Shown piece after piece: positions 47,163-56,383 of a stretch of DNA of 61,698 nt; within the stretch, counting starts at the first letter, position 1; each line of letters starts with the position of its first letter. The stretch is from an uncultured Pseudomonas sp. Its GTDB lineage: Bacteria; Pseudomonadota; Gammaproteobacteria; Pseudomonadales; Pseudomonadaceae. Made by a program: the position numbers and the translations under genes. Under the pieces are notes generated by a model, which was not told where the DNA came from, ran no database searches, and was given only the letters and a program-made list of their open reading frames with translations. The stretch is from positions 1 through 61,698 of the forward strand of contig NZ_CAMPHI010000032.1 in assembly GCF_946885955.1 (NCBI RefSeq), given 5' to 3'.

Positions 47163-47780
47163 ATGTATCACGGAGAACGACTAAACGCCTGGACCCACCT
47201 GGTCGGCGCCGTGCTGGCCTGCATCGGGGCGGTCTGGTTATTGGTACTGGCAAGCCTGGACGGCGAGCCGCGCAAGATCGTCAGCGTGGCGATTTACGGC
47301 GTTACCTTGATCCTGCTTTACAGCATCTCGACGCTTTATCACAGCCTGAAAGGGAATGCGAAGGTGGTCATGCGCAAGCTCGATCACTTGTCGATCTACC
47401 TGTTGATCGCCGGCAGCTATACCCCGTTCTGCCTGATCAGCCTGCAAGGAGCCTGGGGTTGGTCGTTGTTCGGGGTGGTATGGACGTTGGCGCTGGTCGG
47501 CATGCTGCAGGAGATCAAACCGCGTTCCGAGGCGCGGGTGTTGTCCATTGTGATCTACGCGGTAATGGGTTGGATCGTGCTGGTGGCGATCGAACCGCTA
47601 CTCGCGGCCCTGGGTACGGCTGGCTTCGCCTGGTTGGCCGGTGGCGGCGTGCTCTACACCGTGGGCATCATCTTCTTCGCCTACGACAGTCGCTTTCGCC
47701 ACTGGCACGGTATCTGGCACCTGTTCGTAATGGCTGGCAGCCTGATGCACTTCGTCGCGGTGCTGCTTTACGTTCTGTAA
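47163..47780 (+). CDS. Hemolysin III / YqfA-type membrane protein
   Basis: A 205-aa protein with seven helices. It shows the HlyIII/PAQR pattern: GERLNAWTHLVG at the start, STLYHSL, KLDHLSIYLLIAGSYTP and HGIWHLFVMAGSLMHF, whose His residues are the conserved metal ligands. Role is membrane-related; the hemolysin name comes from one Bacillus protein and does not imply toxicity. Confidence 0.92.
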   Translation: MYHGERLNAWTHLVGAVLACIGAVWLLVLASLDGEPRKIVSVAIYGVTLILLYSISTLYHSLKGNAKVVMRKLDHLSIYLLIAGSYTPFCLISLQGAWGWSLFGVVWTLALVGMLQEIKPRSEARVLSIVIYAVMGWIVLVAIEPLLAALGTAGFAWLAGGGVLYTVGIIFFAYDSRFRHWHGIWHLFVMAGSLMHFVAVLLYVL

Positions 47781-47808
47781 ACGAATAAAACTCAAATGTG
47801 GAGTTGAT

Positions 47809-48417
47809 ATGCCGGTTGGTCCCCTTGTTGCTGCAACGCTTCGCTGGAAGACGCGCCTTGTCGCGCTGTTGGTAGTACTGGCCGGCCTCAGCGCCAACGC
47901 GGCGCCCATCCAGGCAGCGGAGCCCTTGCATGCGCCACAGTCAGCGGCAACTGCCAAGGCGCTGGCGCAACCTGTGCAGTTGCTGGAGCGCCCGGCGGTG
48001 AATCTGTTCAGCCGCCGCTATACGCTGGCGCCGGAGGAATTTCGCCAGAATCTGCGCAAGATGGCCATCCAGTTGGGTATGGCTGCGGTGCGCCGCGGCA
48101 AAGTCAAAGTTACCGGGCCCCTGACCGTGGTGCTGCCCGACCTCGCTGGCAATAGTGCGCAGCAGTTGAACCTGGAGTTGGGGTTCCCAGTATCGTCCGG
48201 CGCTTTGATCGTGACTCAGCACAAGATGATCCGCGAAGAATCGAGCCTGGTGCTGAGTACCGACTTCGATCACCAGCGCAATGACGTCGAAGGTACCTGG
48301 CAAGTGCTGTTCGACGCTGCGGCTGCCCAGGGCTTGACCCCGGGCAATCAGGGCTATGTGGTGATTCATGACGATGGCAGCGAGCGAACCGAATATCAGC
48401 TGGTGGTGAGCCGATAA
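47809..48417 (+). CDS. Secreted protein of unknown function
   Basis: A 202-aa protein with an N-terminal signal (RLVALLVVLAGLSANAAPIQA, cleavage after about residue 37). The mature part has no recognised domain; PEEFRQNLRKMAIQLGMAAV and YVVIHDDGSERTEYQLVV look like an ordered alpha/beta protein. ATG follows GGAG. 28 bp after the HlyIII gene, probably co-transcribed. Confidence 0.75.
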   Translation: MPVGPLVAATLRWKTRLVALLVVLAGLSANAAPIQAAEPLHAPQSAATAKALAQPVQLLERPAVNLFSRRYTLAPEEFRQNLRKMAIQLGMAAVRRGKVKVTGPLTVVLPDLAGNSAQQLNLELGFPVSSGALIVTQHKMIREESSLVLSTDFDHQRNDVEGTWQVLFDAAAAQGLTPGNQGYVVIHDDGSERTEYQLVVSR

Positions 48418-48444
48418 GTACGCTGTTGCGGCCACCGATAGCAT

Positions 48445-48939
48445 TTATTCCAGGCGCTGCACGCCCGTGAAGCTCAGGGTCACCTTGCAGCGCCGGCAGA
48501 AATACCGTCGCCCCTTGGCGGCCAGGGCATGACGCTGGGCCGAGAACGGGAATTCGCCCTGCGGGCAGTCGCAGCGGTAGATGAATTGGCTGGTTTTGCG
48601 GCGGGTCACGGCGTAGCTGTGGCAGCGGTTGGGCGGCAAGTGGTAGACGCCACGCATGATCAACTGCCATTCCTCGCCGTGGGGCTGAATCTTCAAACCG
48701 AACAGCTGATGGGCGATCAGGTGCGCCACTTCATGGGGTACCGTCTGCTTGAGGAAGTCCTCGCGGTTTTCCAGGTACAGCTGCGGGTTGAAGCGCAGCT
48801 TGTTTTCCGTCAGGTGCGCCACCCCGGCCTTTTGTCCGCGTAGCTTGAAGCTGACTTCGGCGCGTACGAAGGTTTGCTTGAAAAAGGCTTCGGCCTGCTG
48901 ATAGCAGACTTCGACGCGGGCATGCAGATGTTCGGGCAT
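48445..48939 (-). CDS. sprT: SprT-family zinc metalloprotease-like protein
   Basis: A 164-aa protein with HEVAHLIAHQLFG (HExxH) and a C-terminal zinc ribbon (CDCPQG and CRRCK). SprT proteins are related to the DNA-protein crosslink protease Spartan; bacterial function is little known. Convergent with the secreted-protein gene. Confidence 0.9.
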   Translation of the reverse strand: MPEHLHARVEVCYQQAEAFFKQTFVRAEVSFKLRGQKAGVAHLTENKLRFNPQLYLENREDFLKQTVPHEVAHLIAHQLFGLKIQPHGEEWQLIMRGVYHLPPNRCHSYAVTRRKTSQFIYRCDCPQGEFPFSAQRHALAAKGRRYFCRRCKVTLSFTGVQRLE

Positions 48940-48997
48940 AAGCTCGTTGCCGGGTTGGGATGCGGGCGATTATGCCGCAATCGCCAGGGCCAGACAG

Positions 48998-49663
48998 TTA
49001 CCGTTCGCCGGGTTCACTCTGCAGGCGCTGTTCCTGGGTGCTGTAGCTCTGGTCTTGCTGCACGTTGCGCTGGTACGTGGGGTTGAGTGCCAGTAGCCAC
49101 AACAGAATCATCCCAACCAGCAGGTTGACCAAGACCAGCAAACCGACGCCCCAGGTCGAGACCGCGTAGAGAAACGCCTGTCGGTAGCCGATGTGCATGA
49201 ATTTCGGCAGGCCGACATACAGCAGGTAACTGGCGTGCGCAGCCGCTAACAGCAACACGCTGAGGGCGACCCAGCGCGTCGGATAAAGCGCACCGAGGCC
49301 GGCGAGGAAAAAGGGTGTGCACAGGTAGGTGATAAAGCCCACGCATTGGTTGTAGCTGGGCTGGGCCTCGAAGGTGCGCGATAGCCAGCGTAGAAAGGCG
49401 CCCATGACGAAGGCGCCGATGATGATGGTCAGATACAGCAGCAGGCTCAATTGCAGGGCGCTGAAGCTGTCCAGGCGGACATGCTCGTCCTCGACCAGAC
49501 TCCAACCGACGAAACGGGTGCCGACAAACAGGCAGGCGGCGGGGAGCAGGGCGAACAGCAGCAGGTAGGGCAGGTAGCTGAAACCTTTGCCGCTCTCTTC
49601 GTGGCCAATGTCTACCCAGGCGCGTTCTGGACGGGTCAGCAGGCTGAAAAAATGCGAGATCAT
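48998..49663 (-). CDS. Yip1-family membrane protein, copy A
   Basis: A 221-aa inner-membrane protein with five helices and the Yip1-type opening MISHFFSLLTRPERAWVDI. The N-terminal motif, helix order and SYLLYVGLPKFM segment are shared with the next upstream gene, so the two are paralogues. Function unknown. GGAGG ribosome site before ATG 49663. Confidence 0.85.
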   Translation of the reverse strand: MISHFFSLLTRPERAWVDIGHEESGKGFSYLPYLLLFALLPAACLFVGTRFVGWSLVEDEHVRLDSFSALQLSLLLYLTIIIGAFVMGAFLRWLSRTFEAQPSYNQCVGFITYLCTPFFLAGLGALYPTRWVALSVLLLAAAHASYLLYVGLPKFMHIGYRQAFLYAVSTWGVGLLVLVNLLVGMILLWLLALNPTYQRNVQQDQSYSTQEQRLQSEPGER

Positions 49664-49797
49664 GCGGGGGCCTCCATCTGCCGGTCTGGCCTGTGATGCG
49701 CGAGCGCATCGCAATCGATGGAGTTTTGAACGATGGATGCGCGCGCCGGTTCCATGAAATTGCGCGCCCCTGCGGCGCTTGCCGCCCGCCGCGCAGC

Positions 49798-49820
49798 AAA
49801 AGGCCGCCCGAAGGCGGCCT
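49798..49820 (-). terminator. Terminator between the two Yip1 genes
   Basis: Minus strand AGGCCGCC-TTCG-GGCGGCCT followed by T residues, 27 bases after the stop of copy B. The downstream copy A is therefore probably expressed separately or at a lower level. Confidence 0.82.
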
Positions 49821-49846
49821 GTCATGCGTGTATCGCGCTCAGTTGA

Positions 49847-50446
49847 TCAACTGGTATAAACCGGGCCGACGCCGAAGCCCCAGAGGATCACCGAACTGGC
49901 GATCATCGCGACCAGCACTACCAGGCCGACCGCCAGCACCGAGCTGGAGAACATGAAGCCTTCATCCTCGGGTATGCCCATGAAGGTCGGTATGCCCACA
50001 TAGAGCAGGTAGACCGTGTAGCAGATGGCTGCCGTGCCCACCGCCATGGCCAGCCACAGGTTGGGGTAGAGCGCCGCCAGGCCACCGATGAATAGCGGGG
50101 TGGCTGTATAGGCCGCGAATACCACGCACTGGGTGAAGTTCGGGCTGGCGTCATAAGTGCGCGCCATCCAGTGGATAAAGGCGCCCATCACGGCGATGCC
50201 GGCGAGCATCGCCAGGTAAGACATGACGGTCATCTGCATGGCGCTGGCTTCGGTCAGCATCACTGGAGTTCGATCGCCGATGGACCAGCCGACCTGGGTG
50301 GTGCCGATAAAGGCCGAGAGTGCGGGGATGGCCGCCAGAATCAATATATGGGTGAGGTACATGTGGCTGATGCTTTCTTCTTCGCCACGGATGTCTTGCC
50401 ATTCCTGGTCAGGATGGGTGAAGAGTCCCACTACGTGATGAATCAT
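49847..50446 (-). CDS. Yip1-family membrane protein, copy B
   Basis: A 199-aa paralogue of the gene at 48998: MIHHVVGLFTHPDQEWQDI at the start, five helices and TVYLLYVGIPTFMGIPEDEG. Strong GGAGGTG ribosome site. Followed by a terminator, so it may be a single-gene transcript. Confidence 0.85.
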   Translation of the reverse strand: MIHHVVGLFTHPDQEWQDIRGEEESISHMYLTHILILAAIPALSAFIGTTQVGWSIGDRTPVMLTEASAMQMTVMSYLAMLAGIAVMGAFIHWMARTYDASPNFTQCVVFAAYTATPLFIGGLAALYPNLWLAMAVGTAAICYTVYLLYVGIPTFMGIPEDEGFMFSSSVLAVGLVVLVAMIASSVILWGFGVGPVYTS

Positions 50447-50612
50447 GCTGACACCTCCATTTATTATAATGATCGCCCCCCAGCGAAGCGCCCGGCGCGT
50501 ATGGACAACGCTACCGGGTACCGGGCCGAACTTCTGCGACCGTATGTCGCAGTATAGGCAGGGATCTTCCAAGTGGAGGGGGCAGGTTTTAGAGCAAATT
50601 GGACTCTCAAAC

Positions 50613-51209
50613 TCACCCGTAATAGCGTTCCAGGATTTCCATCGCTTTATTGATCGACTGCAGGCGTGTCGTGCTGCCGCCCCGGTCGGGATGGTGAATG
50701 CTCACCAGTTGCCTGTAGCGGTGCTTGATGGCGCTGAAATCGAGCACATGGGCGTCGTCGACCAGCTCGAACAGCTCCAGCGCCGCGCGCTTTTCCTCGC
50801 CGCCCTGCATGCGCGTCCAGAAACTGGCCAGCAGCTTCTCCACCGCCTGCTCGTCGGTACTGCTCAACTGGCTCATGTCGAGGTAATAGTCGCGTAGCGG
50901 GTCATGCTCGCTGAGCTCACGGCTGCCGGCCTGGTACGGCAGCAACTGGACGCACAGCGGGCTGATCTGGAGAAAGGCGGCCTGCTCGGCCAGCAGTTGG
51001 TCGCGCAGGCGATAGAGCGCGTTGAACACCAGGAAGTGGGTGCGGAACAGCACCAGCTTGTCGGTCAGCGGCAGGTTGGGAATATGCGTGCAGTGGCGAT
51101 CCTTCAGTTGCTGAATCAGCTGATACTCGCTGATCCCGGCGGGCGCGCCCTGCAGCAGCCGATGCAGTTGCTGCGCCAGATCGTCGTAGGGATAGAGTTC
51201 GTCGTTCAT
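50613..51209 (-). CDS. DnaJ-related protein with C-terminal J domain
   Basis: A 198-aa co-chaperone-like protein. Residues 1-120 match the DnaJ-related N-terminal domain; the last 60 residues form a J domain with the HPD motif in SIHHPDRGG, which stimulates DnaK ATPase. The start codon is only about 10 bases from a repeat element, so the promoter must lie within that element or be replaced by it. Confidence 0.88.
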   Translation of the reverse strand: MNDELYPYDDLAQQLHRLLQGAPAGISEYQLIQQLKDRHCTHIPNLPLTDKLVLFRTHFLVFNALYRLRDQLLAEQAAFLQISPLCVQLLPYQAGSRELSEHDPLRDYYLDMSQLSSTDEQAVEKLLASFWTRMQGGEEKRAALELFELVDDAHVLDFSAIKHRYRQLVSIHHPDRGGSTTRLQSINKAMEILERYYG

Positions 51210-51219
51210 CGGTCGAGCC

Positions 51220-51487
51220 TAGGGTCTGTTGCCGTTTCAGCGCAAGCCGCGTTGCCGCGAAAAATCTCGCCAGGCTAGGCGTAGGACGCCGGCAATGGTT
51301 GTTCCCTTGCCAAGTCCTACAACAACGCATGGCGAGTTTTTCCGCGCAACCCGCAGGGCCGGGCCTGTTTTAGCGCGATACTGCGTTTCTCGACACTCAT
51401 TTGGAACAACCAAACTTCGCGTCTCGTGCCTTGCCTCGCGCTAAAACAGGCTCCGGCGCGGTCGCGATGAAATGGCAACAGACCCTA
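51220..51487. mobile_element. 268-bp inverted-repeat element (MITE-like)
   Basis: Ends TAGGGTCTGTTGCCGTTTCA and (complement) TAGGGTCTGTTGCCATTTCA, 19 of 20 identical. A second internal inverted pair contains GTTTTAGCGCGA / TCGCGCTAAAAC. No coding capacity. It fills the gap between the divergent J-domain gene and ttcA. Confidence 0.85.
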
Positions 51488-51572
51488 ACATTTCGGTTTC
51501 AATAGGGTAGGGCTCGCGGAGCTTTCTGCGTAAAATGCCGCACTTTCGTAAGCCTCCGGATTTCAGCGCATC

Positions 51573-52397
51573 ATGGGCAGCCTCTCGGTCAATCAGAACA
51601 AACTGCAAAAACGCCTGCGTCGTCAGGCCGGCGAAGCCATTGCCGATTTCAACATGATCGAGGACGGCGACAAGGTCATGGTCTGCCTCTCCGGCGGCAA
51701 GGACAGCTACACCATGCTCGATGTCCTGCTGCACCTGCAGAAGGTCGCACCGATCAAGTTCGAGATCGTCGCGGTGAACATGGACCAGAAACAACCGGGC
51801 TTTCCCGAGCATGTATTGCCGGCCTACCTGGAATCCATCGGCGTGGCCTATCACATCGTCGAGAAGGACACCTACTCGGTGGTCAAGGAGAAGATCCCGG
51901 AAGGCAAGACCACCTGCTCGCTCTGCTCGCGTCTGCGCCGCGGCACGCTCTACACCTTCGCCGATGAAATCGGCGCGACCAAGATGGCCCTGGGACACCA
52001 TCGCGACGATATTCTGGAAACCTTTTTCCTCAATATGTTCTATGGCGGCACGCTCAAGGCGATGCCACCGAAATTGCGCGCCGACGATGGCCGCAACGTG
52101 GTGATCCGGCCCCTGGCCTATTGTAGTGAGGCCGATATCGAGGCCTATAGCCAGCTCAAACAGTTTCCGATCATCCCGTGCAACCTTTGCGGCTCGCAGG
52201 AAAACCTGCAGCGTCAGGTGGTCAAGGAAATGCTGCACGAATGGGAGCGCAAATCCCCCGGTCGTACCGAAATCATGTTCCGCGCCTTGCAGAACGTGGT
52301 GCCTTCGCAGCTGGCCGATCGCAACCTGTTCGACTTCCAGAGCCTGAAGATCGACGATACCGCGGCCCCGCGCTTTGTCGATGTGATGAACCTGTGA
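51573..52397 (+). CDS. ttcA: tRNA 2-thiocytidine(32) synthetase
   Basis: A 274-aa ATP-dependent sulfur transferase that thiolates cytidine 32 of certain tRNAs. PP-loop SGGKDSYTM (about residue 40) and the C-x2-C motif CSLCSR for the Fe-S cluster are present, with a further Cys in CNLCGSQ. Normal length. ATG at 51573. Confidence 0.95.
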   Translation: MGSLSVNQNKLQKRLRRQAGEAIADFNMIEDGDKVMVCLSGGKDSYTMLDVLLHLQKVAPIKFEIVAVNMDQKQPGFPEHVLPAYLESIGVAYHIVEKDTYSVVKEKIPEGKTTCSLCSRLRRGTLYTFADEIGATKMALGHHRDDILETFFLNMFYGGTLKAMPPKLRADDGRNVVIRPLAYCSEADIEAYSQLKQFPIIPCNLCGSQENLQRQVVKEMLHEWERKSPGRTEIMFRALQNVVPSQLADRNLFDFQSLKIDDTAAPRFVDVMNL

Positions 52398-52491
52398 ATA
52401 TCGGCGGGCCGGATAAGTTCTGACCCATCCATCGAGAGGCGACTTTCGCGACGGCTCGTTCGGGCAAACGGACGGTGCCGCAAGGATCAGC

Positions 52492-53163
52492 ATGCGCGAT
52501 TACAAATGGCTTAATGAATACTGTTTGAACCGCTTCGGCTCCATCGCCGCTCTGGAGGCGCGCCTGCCGCAACCTACGAGCGTGCAGGCACTGCGCAAGA
52601 TCAGCGACGATCGCTACCTGTCGATCCTGAGCCTGCGAATCTTTCGTGCGGGTCTCAAGCACAGCCTGGTGGATGCCAAGTGGCCGGCCTTCGAGGAGGT
52701 CTTCTTCGGCTTCGACCCGGAAAAAGTGGTGCTGATGGGCGCCGAACGCCTGGAAAACCTGATGCAGGATGCGCGCATCATTCGCCACCTGGGCAAGCTC
52801 AAGAGCGTGCCGCGCAATGCTCAGTTCGTGCTCGATGTGGCGAGGGAAAAGGGCAGTTTTGGTGCCTTGATCGCCGACTGGCCGGTGACCGATATCGTCG
52901 GCCTGTGGCATTACCTGGCCAAGCACGGCTGCCAACTCGGCGGCCTGTCGGCACCGCGGTTTTTGCGCATGGTCGGCAAGGATACCTTTATCCCCAGCGA
53001 CGACATGGTCGCCGCGCTCAAGGCGCAGAAGATCATCGACAAGGCGCCGACCAGTCAGCGTGACCGCGCCGCGGTGCAGGCCGCGTTCAATCAGTGGCAC
53101 GCCGAGAGCGGCCGGCCGATGTGCCAGTTGTCGGTGATGCTGGCGCATACGGTCAATCACTAG
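52492..53163 (+). CDS. Divergent 3-methyladenine DNA glycosylase I (Tag)-like protein
   Basis: A 223-aa protein whose middle clearly resembles Tag (FDPEKVVLMGAERLENLMQD and then ARIIRHLGKLKS). The catalytic Glu region of E. coli Tag (LEGQQAGLSW, from memory) corresponds to LRIFRAGLKH, and the N- and C-terminal Cys/His zinc ligands are missing. It may bind DNA or another base without classic glycosylase action. The stop TAG at 53161 is the first triplet of an inverted-repeat element. Confidence 0.78.
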   Translation: MRDYKWLNEYCLNRFGSIAALEARLPQPTSVQALRKISDDRYLSILSLRIFRAGLKHSLVDAKWPAFEEVFFGFDPEKVVLMGAERLENLMQDARIIRHLGKLKSVPRNAQFVLDVAREKGSFGALIADWPVTDIVGLWHYLAKHGCQLGGLSAPRFLRMVGKDTFIPSDDMVAALKAQKIIDKAPTSQRDRAAVQAAFNQWHAESGRPMCQLSVMLAHTVNH

Positions 53164-53326
53164 GAGCCTGTCGGACTTAACACTGTTCTACTGCGGAAAA
53201 GCCGGACTTGGCCATTTTTGCTGCTCTTTCTCGTTAAATAGCTAGCTATTCGCCTCGAAAGACCAACAAAACTGACTCAAGCCGAGCTTTCCCTCGCTAC
53301 GAACGGTCAAGTCCGACAGGCACCTA
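53161..53326. mobile_element. 166-bp inverted-repeat element (MITE-like)
   Basis: Ends TAGGAGCCTGTCGGACTTAA and (complement) TAGGTGCCTGTCGGACTTGA, differing at two positions. No gene inside. It starts exactly with the stop codon of the preceding gene. Confidence 0.85.
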
Positions 53327-53397
53327 GGATTGCCGCAGGGCGGCCTGCTAGATTGGAAGTGGGCCGCGCGGCCCGCCATCGCGCAATCGAGGCCATT

Positions 53398-54174
53398 ATG
53401 GAGATGGAGCAGAAAATTCAACGTATCGCGGACGCCATCGAGCAGGCCGAGCGAATTCTGATCATCACCGGCGCCGGTCTTTCCGCCGACTCCGGGCTGC
53501 CGACCTACCGTGGCCTGGGCGGCCTGTATAACGGCCACACCGACGAGGGCCTGCCAATCGAGGCGGCGTTGTCCGGCAGCATGCTGCAACGCGACCCGGC
53601 GTTGTGCTGGAAGTATCTGGCCGAACTGGGCAAGGCCTGTCTGGGTGCGCAGCCGAATGCCGGCCATCTGGCCATCGCCGAGTTGCAGCGGCGCAAACCC
53701 GAATGCTGGGTGTTGACGCAGAATATCGACGGCTATCACCGCGCCGCCGGTAGCCCGGCCGAGCGCCTGATCGAGATACACGGCGAGCTGGCCCCGCTGT
53801 ATTGCCAGTCCTGTGGCGCCGTCGACCCGCAGTTGCTCGAACACCTCAGCCGTCCGCTGCCACCGCGGTGCCGACAATGCAACGGCGTGCTGCGCCCGCC
53901 CGTGGTGCTATTCGAGGAAATGCTGCCCGAACGGGCCATCGATACGCTCTATGCCGAATTGCGCAAGGGCTTTGCCGCGGTTATCAGCATCGGCACCAGT
54001 TCGAGTTTTCCGTACATCATCGAGCCGGTGCTGCGGGCGCGTCAGACCGGCGCTTTCAGTGCGGAAATCAATCCGGGGCATAGCGATCTGAGCGCCATCG
54101 TCGATGTGCATTTGCCGATGGGAGCCGCGCAGGCGTTGACGCGTTTGCAGCAGATCTGGCGCGCTGCGGGGTAA
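53398..54174 (+). CDS. Sir2-family NAD-dependent deacylase
   Basis: A 258-aa sirtuin. NAD-binding GAGLSADSGLPTYRG, active-site QNIDGYHRAAG and IHGE, two C-x2-C zinc pairs (CQSC, CRQC) and GTSSSF are all present. Removes acetyl or longer acyl groups from lysines using NAD. The deacylase class cannot be told from the motifs alone. ATG 53398 after GAGG. Confidence 0.93.
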   Translation: MEMEQKIQRIADAIEQAERILIITGAGLSADSGLPTYRGLGGLYNGHTDEGLPIEAALSGSMLQRDPALCWKYLAELGKACLGAQPNAGHLAIAELQRRKPECWVLTQNIDGYHRAAGSPAERLIEIHGELAPLYCQSCGAVDPQLLEHLSRPLPPRCRQCNGVLRPPVVLFEEMLPERAIDTLYAELRKGFAAVISIGTSSSFPYIIEPVLRARQTGAFSAEINPGHSDLSAIVDVHLPMGAAQALTRLQQIWRAAG

Positions 54175-54335
54175 CAGGCGCGGCGGTTATCGATCGCCGC
54201 GGCGGCCCGGTCCAAGGTATGGAATCGACGGTTGGTGCTGTTATCTGCGTCACGTCGCTTCGCGCAGACTTTGCATCCGCGGCGCATTGAGGGCATAGTC
54301 GCCGCCTTGAATCGATACCCGACACGGTCGTGCCC

Positions 54336-54971
54336 ATGCTCAAACGCCTCGCACCCCTCGTGCCCCTTGCACTGATCACGCTGCTGGCAGCCTGCGCCAG
54401 CCCTCCACAAATGCCCTCCGGGCAGGTCTCCGCTCGCTCGGATACGGCCGCTCAGCATGCCGATCATGCTTCTCGCCGCGCACTCGATAGCGAAACCGAT
54501 AGCCAGGAAGAACCCGCCAGTCAGCTCGGCGAGCGCGACTACGAACTACCATCGCTGGCCGACAGCATCCTTAGCCACGGTCTGGCGCTGGTCGGTACAC
54601 GCTACCGCTATGGCGGTACCTCGGTGAAATCGGGTTTCGACTGCAGCGGCTTCATCGGTTACCTGTTCCATGAGGAAATTGGCGTGCAATTGCCGCGCTC
54701 GACTCGTGAAATGATCAATATCGATGCACCGCTGGTCGAGCGCGACGAACTGGAACCGGGCGATCTGTTGTTCTTCAGCACCAACGGTCGTGGACGCGTC
54801 AGCCACGCCGGCATCTATATGGGTGATGACCAGTTCATCCATTCATCGAGCAGCCGCAGCGGCGGCGTGCGTATCGACAGTCTGGAAGATCGCTACTGGA
54901 ACCGTACCTTCATCGAGGCCAAGCGGGCCCTGGTGCTGGCCCCGAGCGAGCAGTCGCACCTGCAGCGTTGA
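54336..54971 (+). CDS. NlpC/P60 peptidoglycan hydrolase lipoprotein, copy 1
   Basis: A 211-aa lipoprotein (lipobox LLAAC) with an NlpC/P60 domain: catalytic Cys in GFDCSGFIGYLFHEE, His in RVSHAGIYMGDDQFIH. Such enzymes cut within peptidoglycan peptides. A GTG six bases upstream is possible. Followed at 83 bp by a paralogue. Confidence 0.92.
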   Translation: MLKRLAPLVPLALITLLAACASPPQMPSGQVSARSDTAAQHADHASRRALDSETDSQEEPASQLGERDYELPSLADSILSHGLALVGTRYRYGGTSVKSGFDCSGFIGYLFHEEIGVQLPRSTREMINIDAPLVERDELEPGDLLFFSTNGRGRVSHAGIYMGDDQFIHSSSSRSGGVRIDSLEDRYWNRTFIEAKRALVLAPSEQSHLQR

Positions 54972-55053
54972 GCCGCGGCGCGCCGGCAAAGGTTGCACGG
55001 CGCCGGTCAAGCCGGCAGAGTAGGGGCCATTCAGGCTGTGGATCGTCACGCTT

Positions 55054-55578
55054 ATGCCCGTCACTCTCCGTGTTGTTCTGCTGTCATTTCTCGCATTGCT
55101 GGGCGCCTGTTCCAGCTCCAGCCGCGCGCCAGTCCCGCAAGCCCCGGTCTATTCCACTGAAAGCAGCTATCACGGTGGCGCCGAGGATGTGCTGTTTCGC
55201 GCCTTGGGTCTGGTCGGCACGCCCTATCACTATGGTGGCAACACGCCGGCCGGCGGTTTCGACTGTAGCGGCCTGATCGGCTACGTCTACCGCGACGCCG
55301 CGGGCATCCGGTTGCCGCGTTCGACCCGGGAGCTGATCGCCATGCGTGCACCGAATATCGATCGCAATCAATTGCAAAGCGGCGACCTGCTGTTTTTCGC
55401 CACCAGCGGCGGGCGCAAGGTCAGCCATGCCGGCATTTATGTCGGCGACGGGCGTTTTGTCCACGCCCCTTCGAGCGGCGGCACCGTGCGCCTGGACAGC
55501 CTGAGCAACAGCTACTGGCAGCGCGCCTACCTGAATGCCAAACGGGTGTTCAGCGCCGATCTGGCCAGCAATCCCTGA
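55054..55578 (+). CDS. NlpC/P60 peptidoglycan hydrolase lipoprotein, copy 2
   Basis: A 174-aa paralogue of the preceding gene: lipobox LLGAC, catalytic Cys in GFDCSGLIGYVYRDA, His in KVSHAGIYVGDGRFVH. Shorter linker than copy 1. Together probably split endopeptidase work in cell-wall growth, as pairs of related lipoproteins do in E. coli. Confidence 0.92.
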   Translation: MPVTLRVVLLSFLALLGACSSSSRAPVPQAPVYSTESSYHGGAEDVLFRALGLVGTPYHYGGNTPAGGFDCSGLIGYVYRDAAGIRLPRSTRELIAMRAPNIDRNQLQSGDLLFFATSGGRKVSHAGIYVGDGRFVHAPSSGGTVRLDSLSNSYWQRAYLNAKRVFSADLASNP

Positions 55579-55615
55579 ACGGTCTGGCCGGCGGTACGTT
55601 CACTGGTGGAGCCCT

Positions 55616-56278
55616 ATGACCAACCGCACCCTCGATCTTGACGACAACCTCTATCAGTACCTGCTCGACGTTTCCCTGCGCGAGACGCCTCTGCTCAAGC
55701 GCCTGCGCGAGGAAACCGCGCAACTGAGCAATGCCCGCTGGCAGATCGCCCCCGAACAGGGCCAATTCATGGCGCTGCTGGTGCAGTTGACCGGCGCCAG
55801 GCGGATTATCGAAGTCGGCACCTTCACCGGTTACAGCGCCCTGTGCATGGCCCAGGCGATGGACGAAACGGGGCGGCTGATCTGCTGCGACATCCCCGGC
55901 GACTACAACGCCGTAGCCGAGCGTTACTGGCGCGAGGCGGGTTTGGCCGAGCGTATCGAACTGCGTCTGGCGCCGGCCCTGGACACCCTGGCGGCGTTGG
56001 AAGCGCAAGGGCTGGCGGAACATTTCGACATGATCTTCATCGACGCCGACAAAGCCAATTATCCCGCCTATCTGGAACATGCCCTACGCCTGGTGCGTCG
56101 GGGCGGCCTGGTGCTGTTCGACAACAGCCTGTGGAGCGGCCGTGTGCTTGAGGAAAACCCGCAGAGCGCCGACACCCGCGCGATCCAGGCGCTCAACCGG
56201 GCGCTGAAGGACGATCAACGTGTGGATCTGTCGCTGCTGCCGCTCGGCGATGGCCTGACGCTGTGTCGCAAGCGCTGA
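55616..56278 (+). CDS. SAM-dependent O-methyltransferase, class I
   Basis: A 220-aa methyltransferase of the catechol/caffeoyl-CoA type. SAM site EVGTFTGYSALCMAQAM, then DMIFIDADKANY and GGLVLFDNSLWSGRV with the metal-binding Asp residues. Substrate unknown. GGAG before ATG 55616. Confidence 0.9.
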   Translation: MTNRTLDLDDNLYQYLLDVSLRETPLLKRLREETAQLSNARWQIAPEQGQFMALLVQLTGARRIIEVGTFTGYSALCMAQAMDETGRLICCDIPGDYNAVAERYWREAGLAERIELRLAPALDTLAALEAQGLAEHFDMIFIDADKANYPAYLEHALRLVRRGGLVLFDNSLWSGRVLEENPQSADTRAIQALNRALKDDQRVDLSLLPLGDGLTLCRKR

Positions 56279-56333
56279 GTGCTTGAGGGGGACGTGGCGT
56301 TCTTGGGCGAGTTTCGGGTTAATCTTGCGAGCG

Positions 56334-56356
56334 CTCCCGGGTTGCATCCGGGCTAC
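56334..56356. repeat. Half copy of the GTAGCCCGGAT repeat
   Basis: CTCCCGGGTTGCATCCGGGCTAC, one arm of the palindrome seen at 45640-45708. Confidence 0.55.
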
Positions 56357-56383
56357 TTTCAGATCGCCGTTTAATCGTTTCCC

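Noticed and set aside
47163..47780. HlyIII gene as a virulence hemolysin
   Set aside because: The family name is historical; the sequence only shows a PAQR-type membrane protein.
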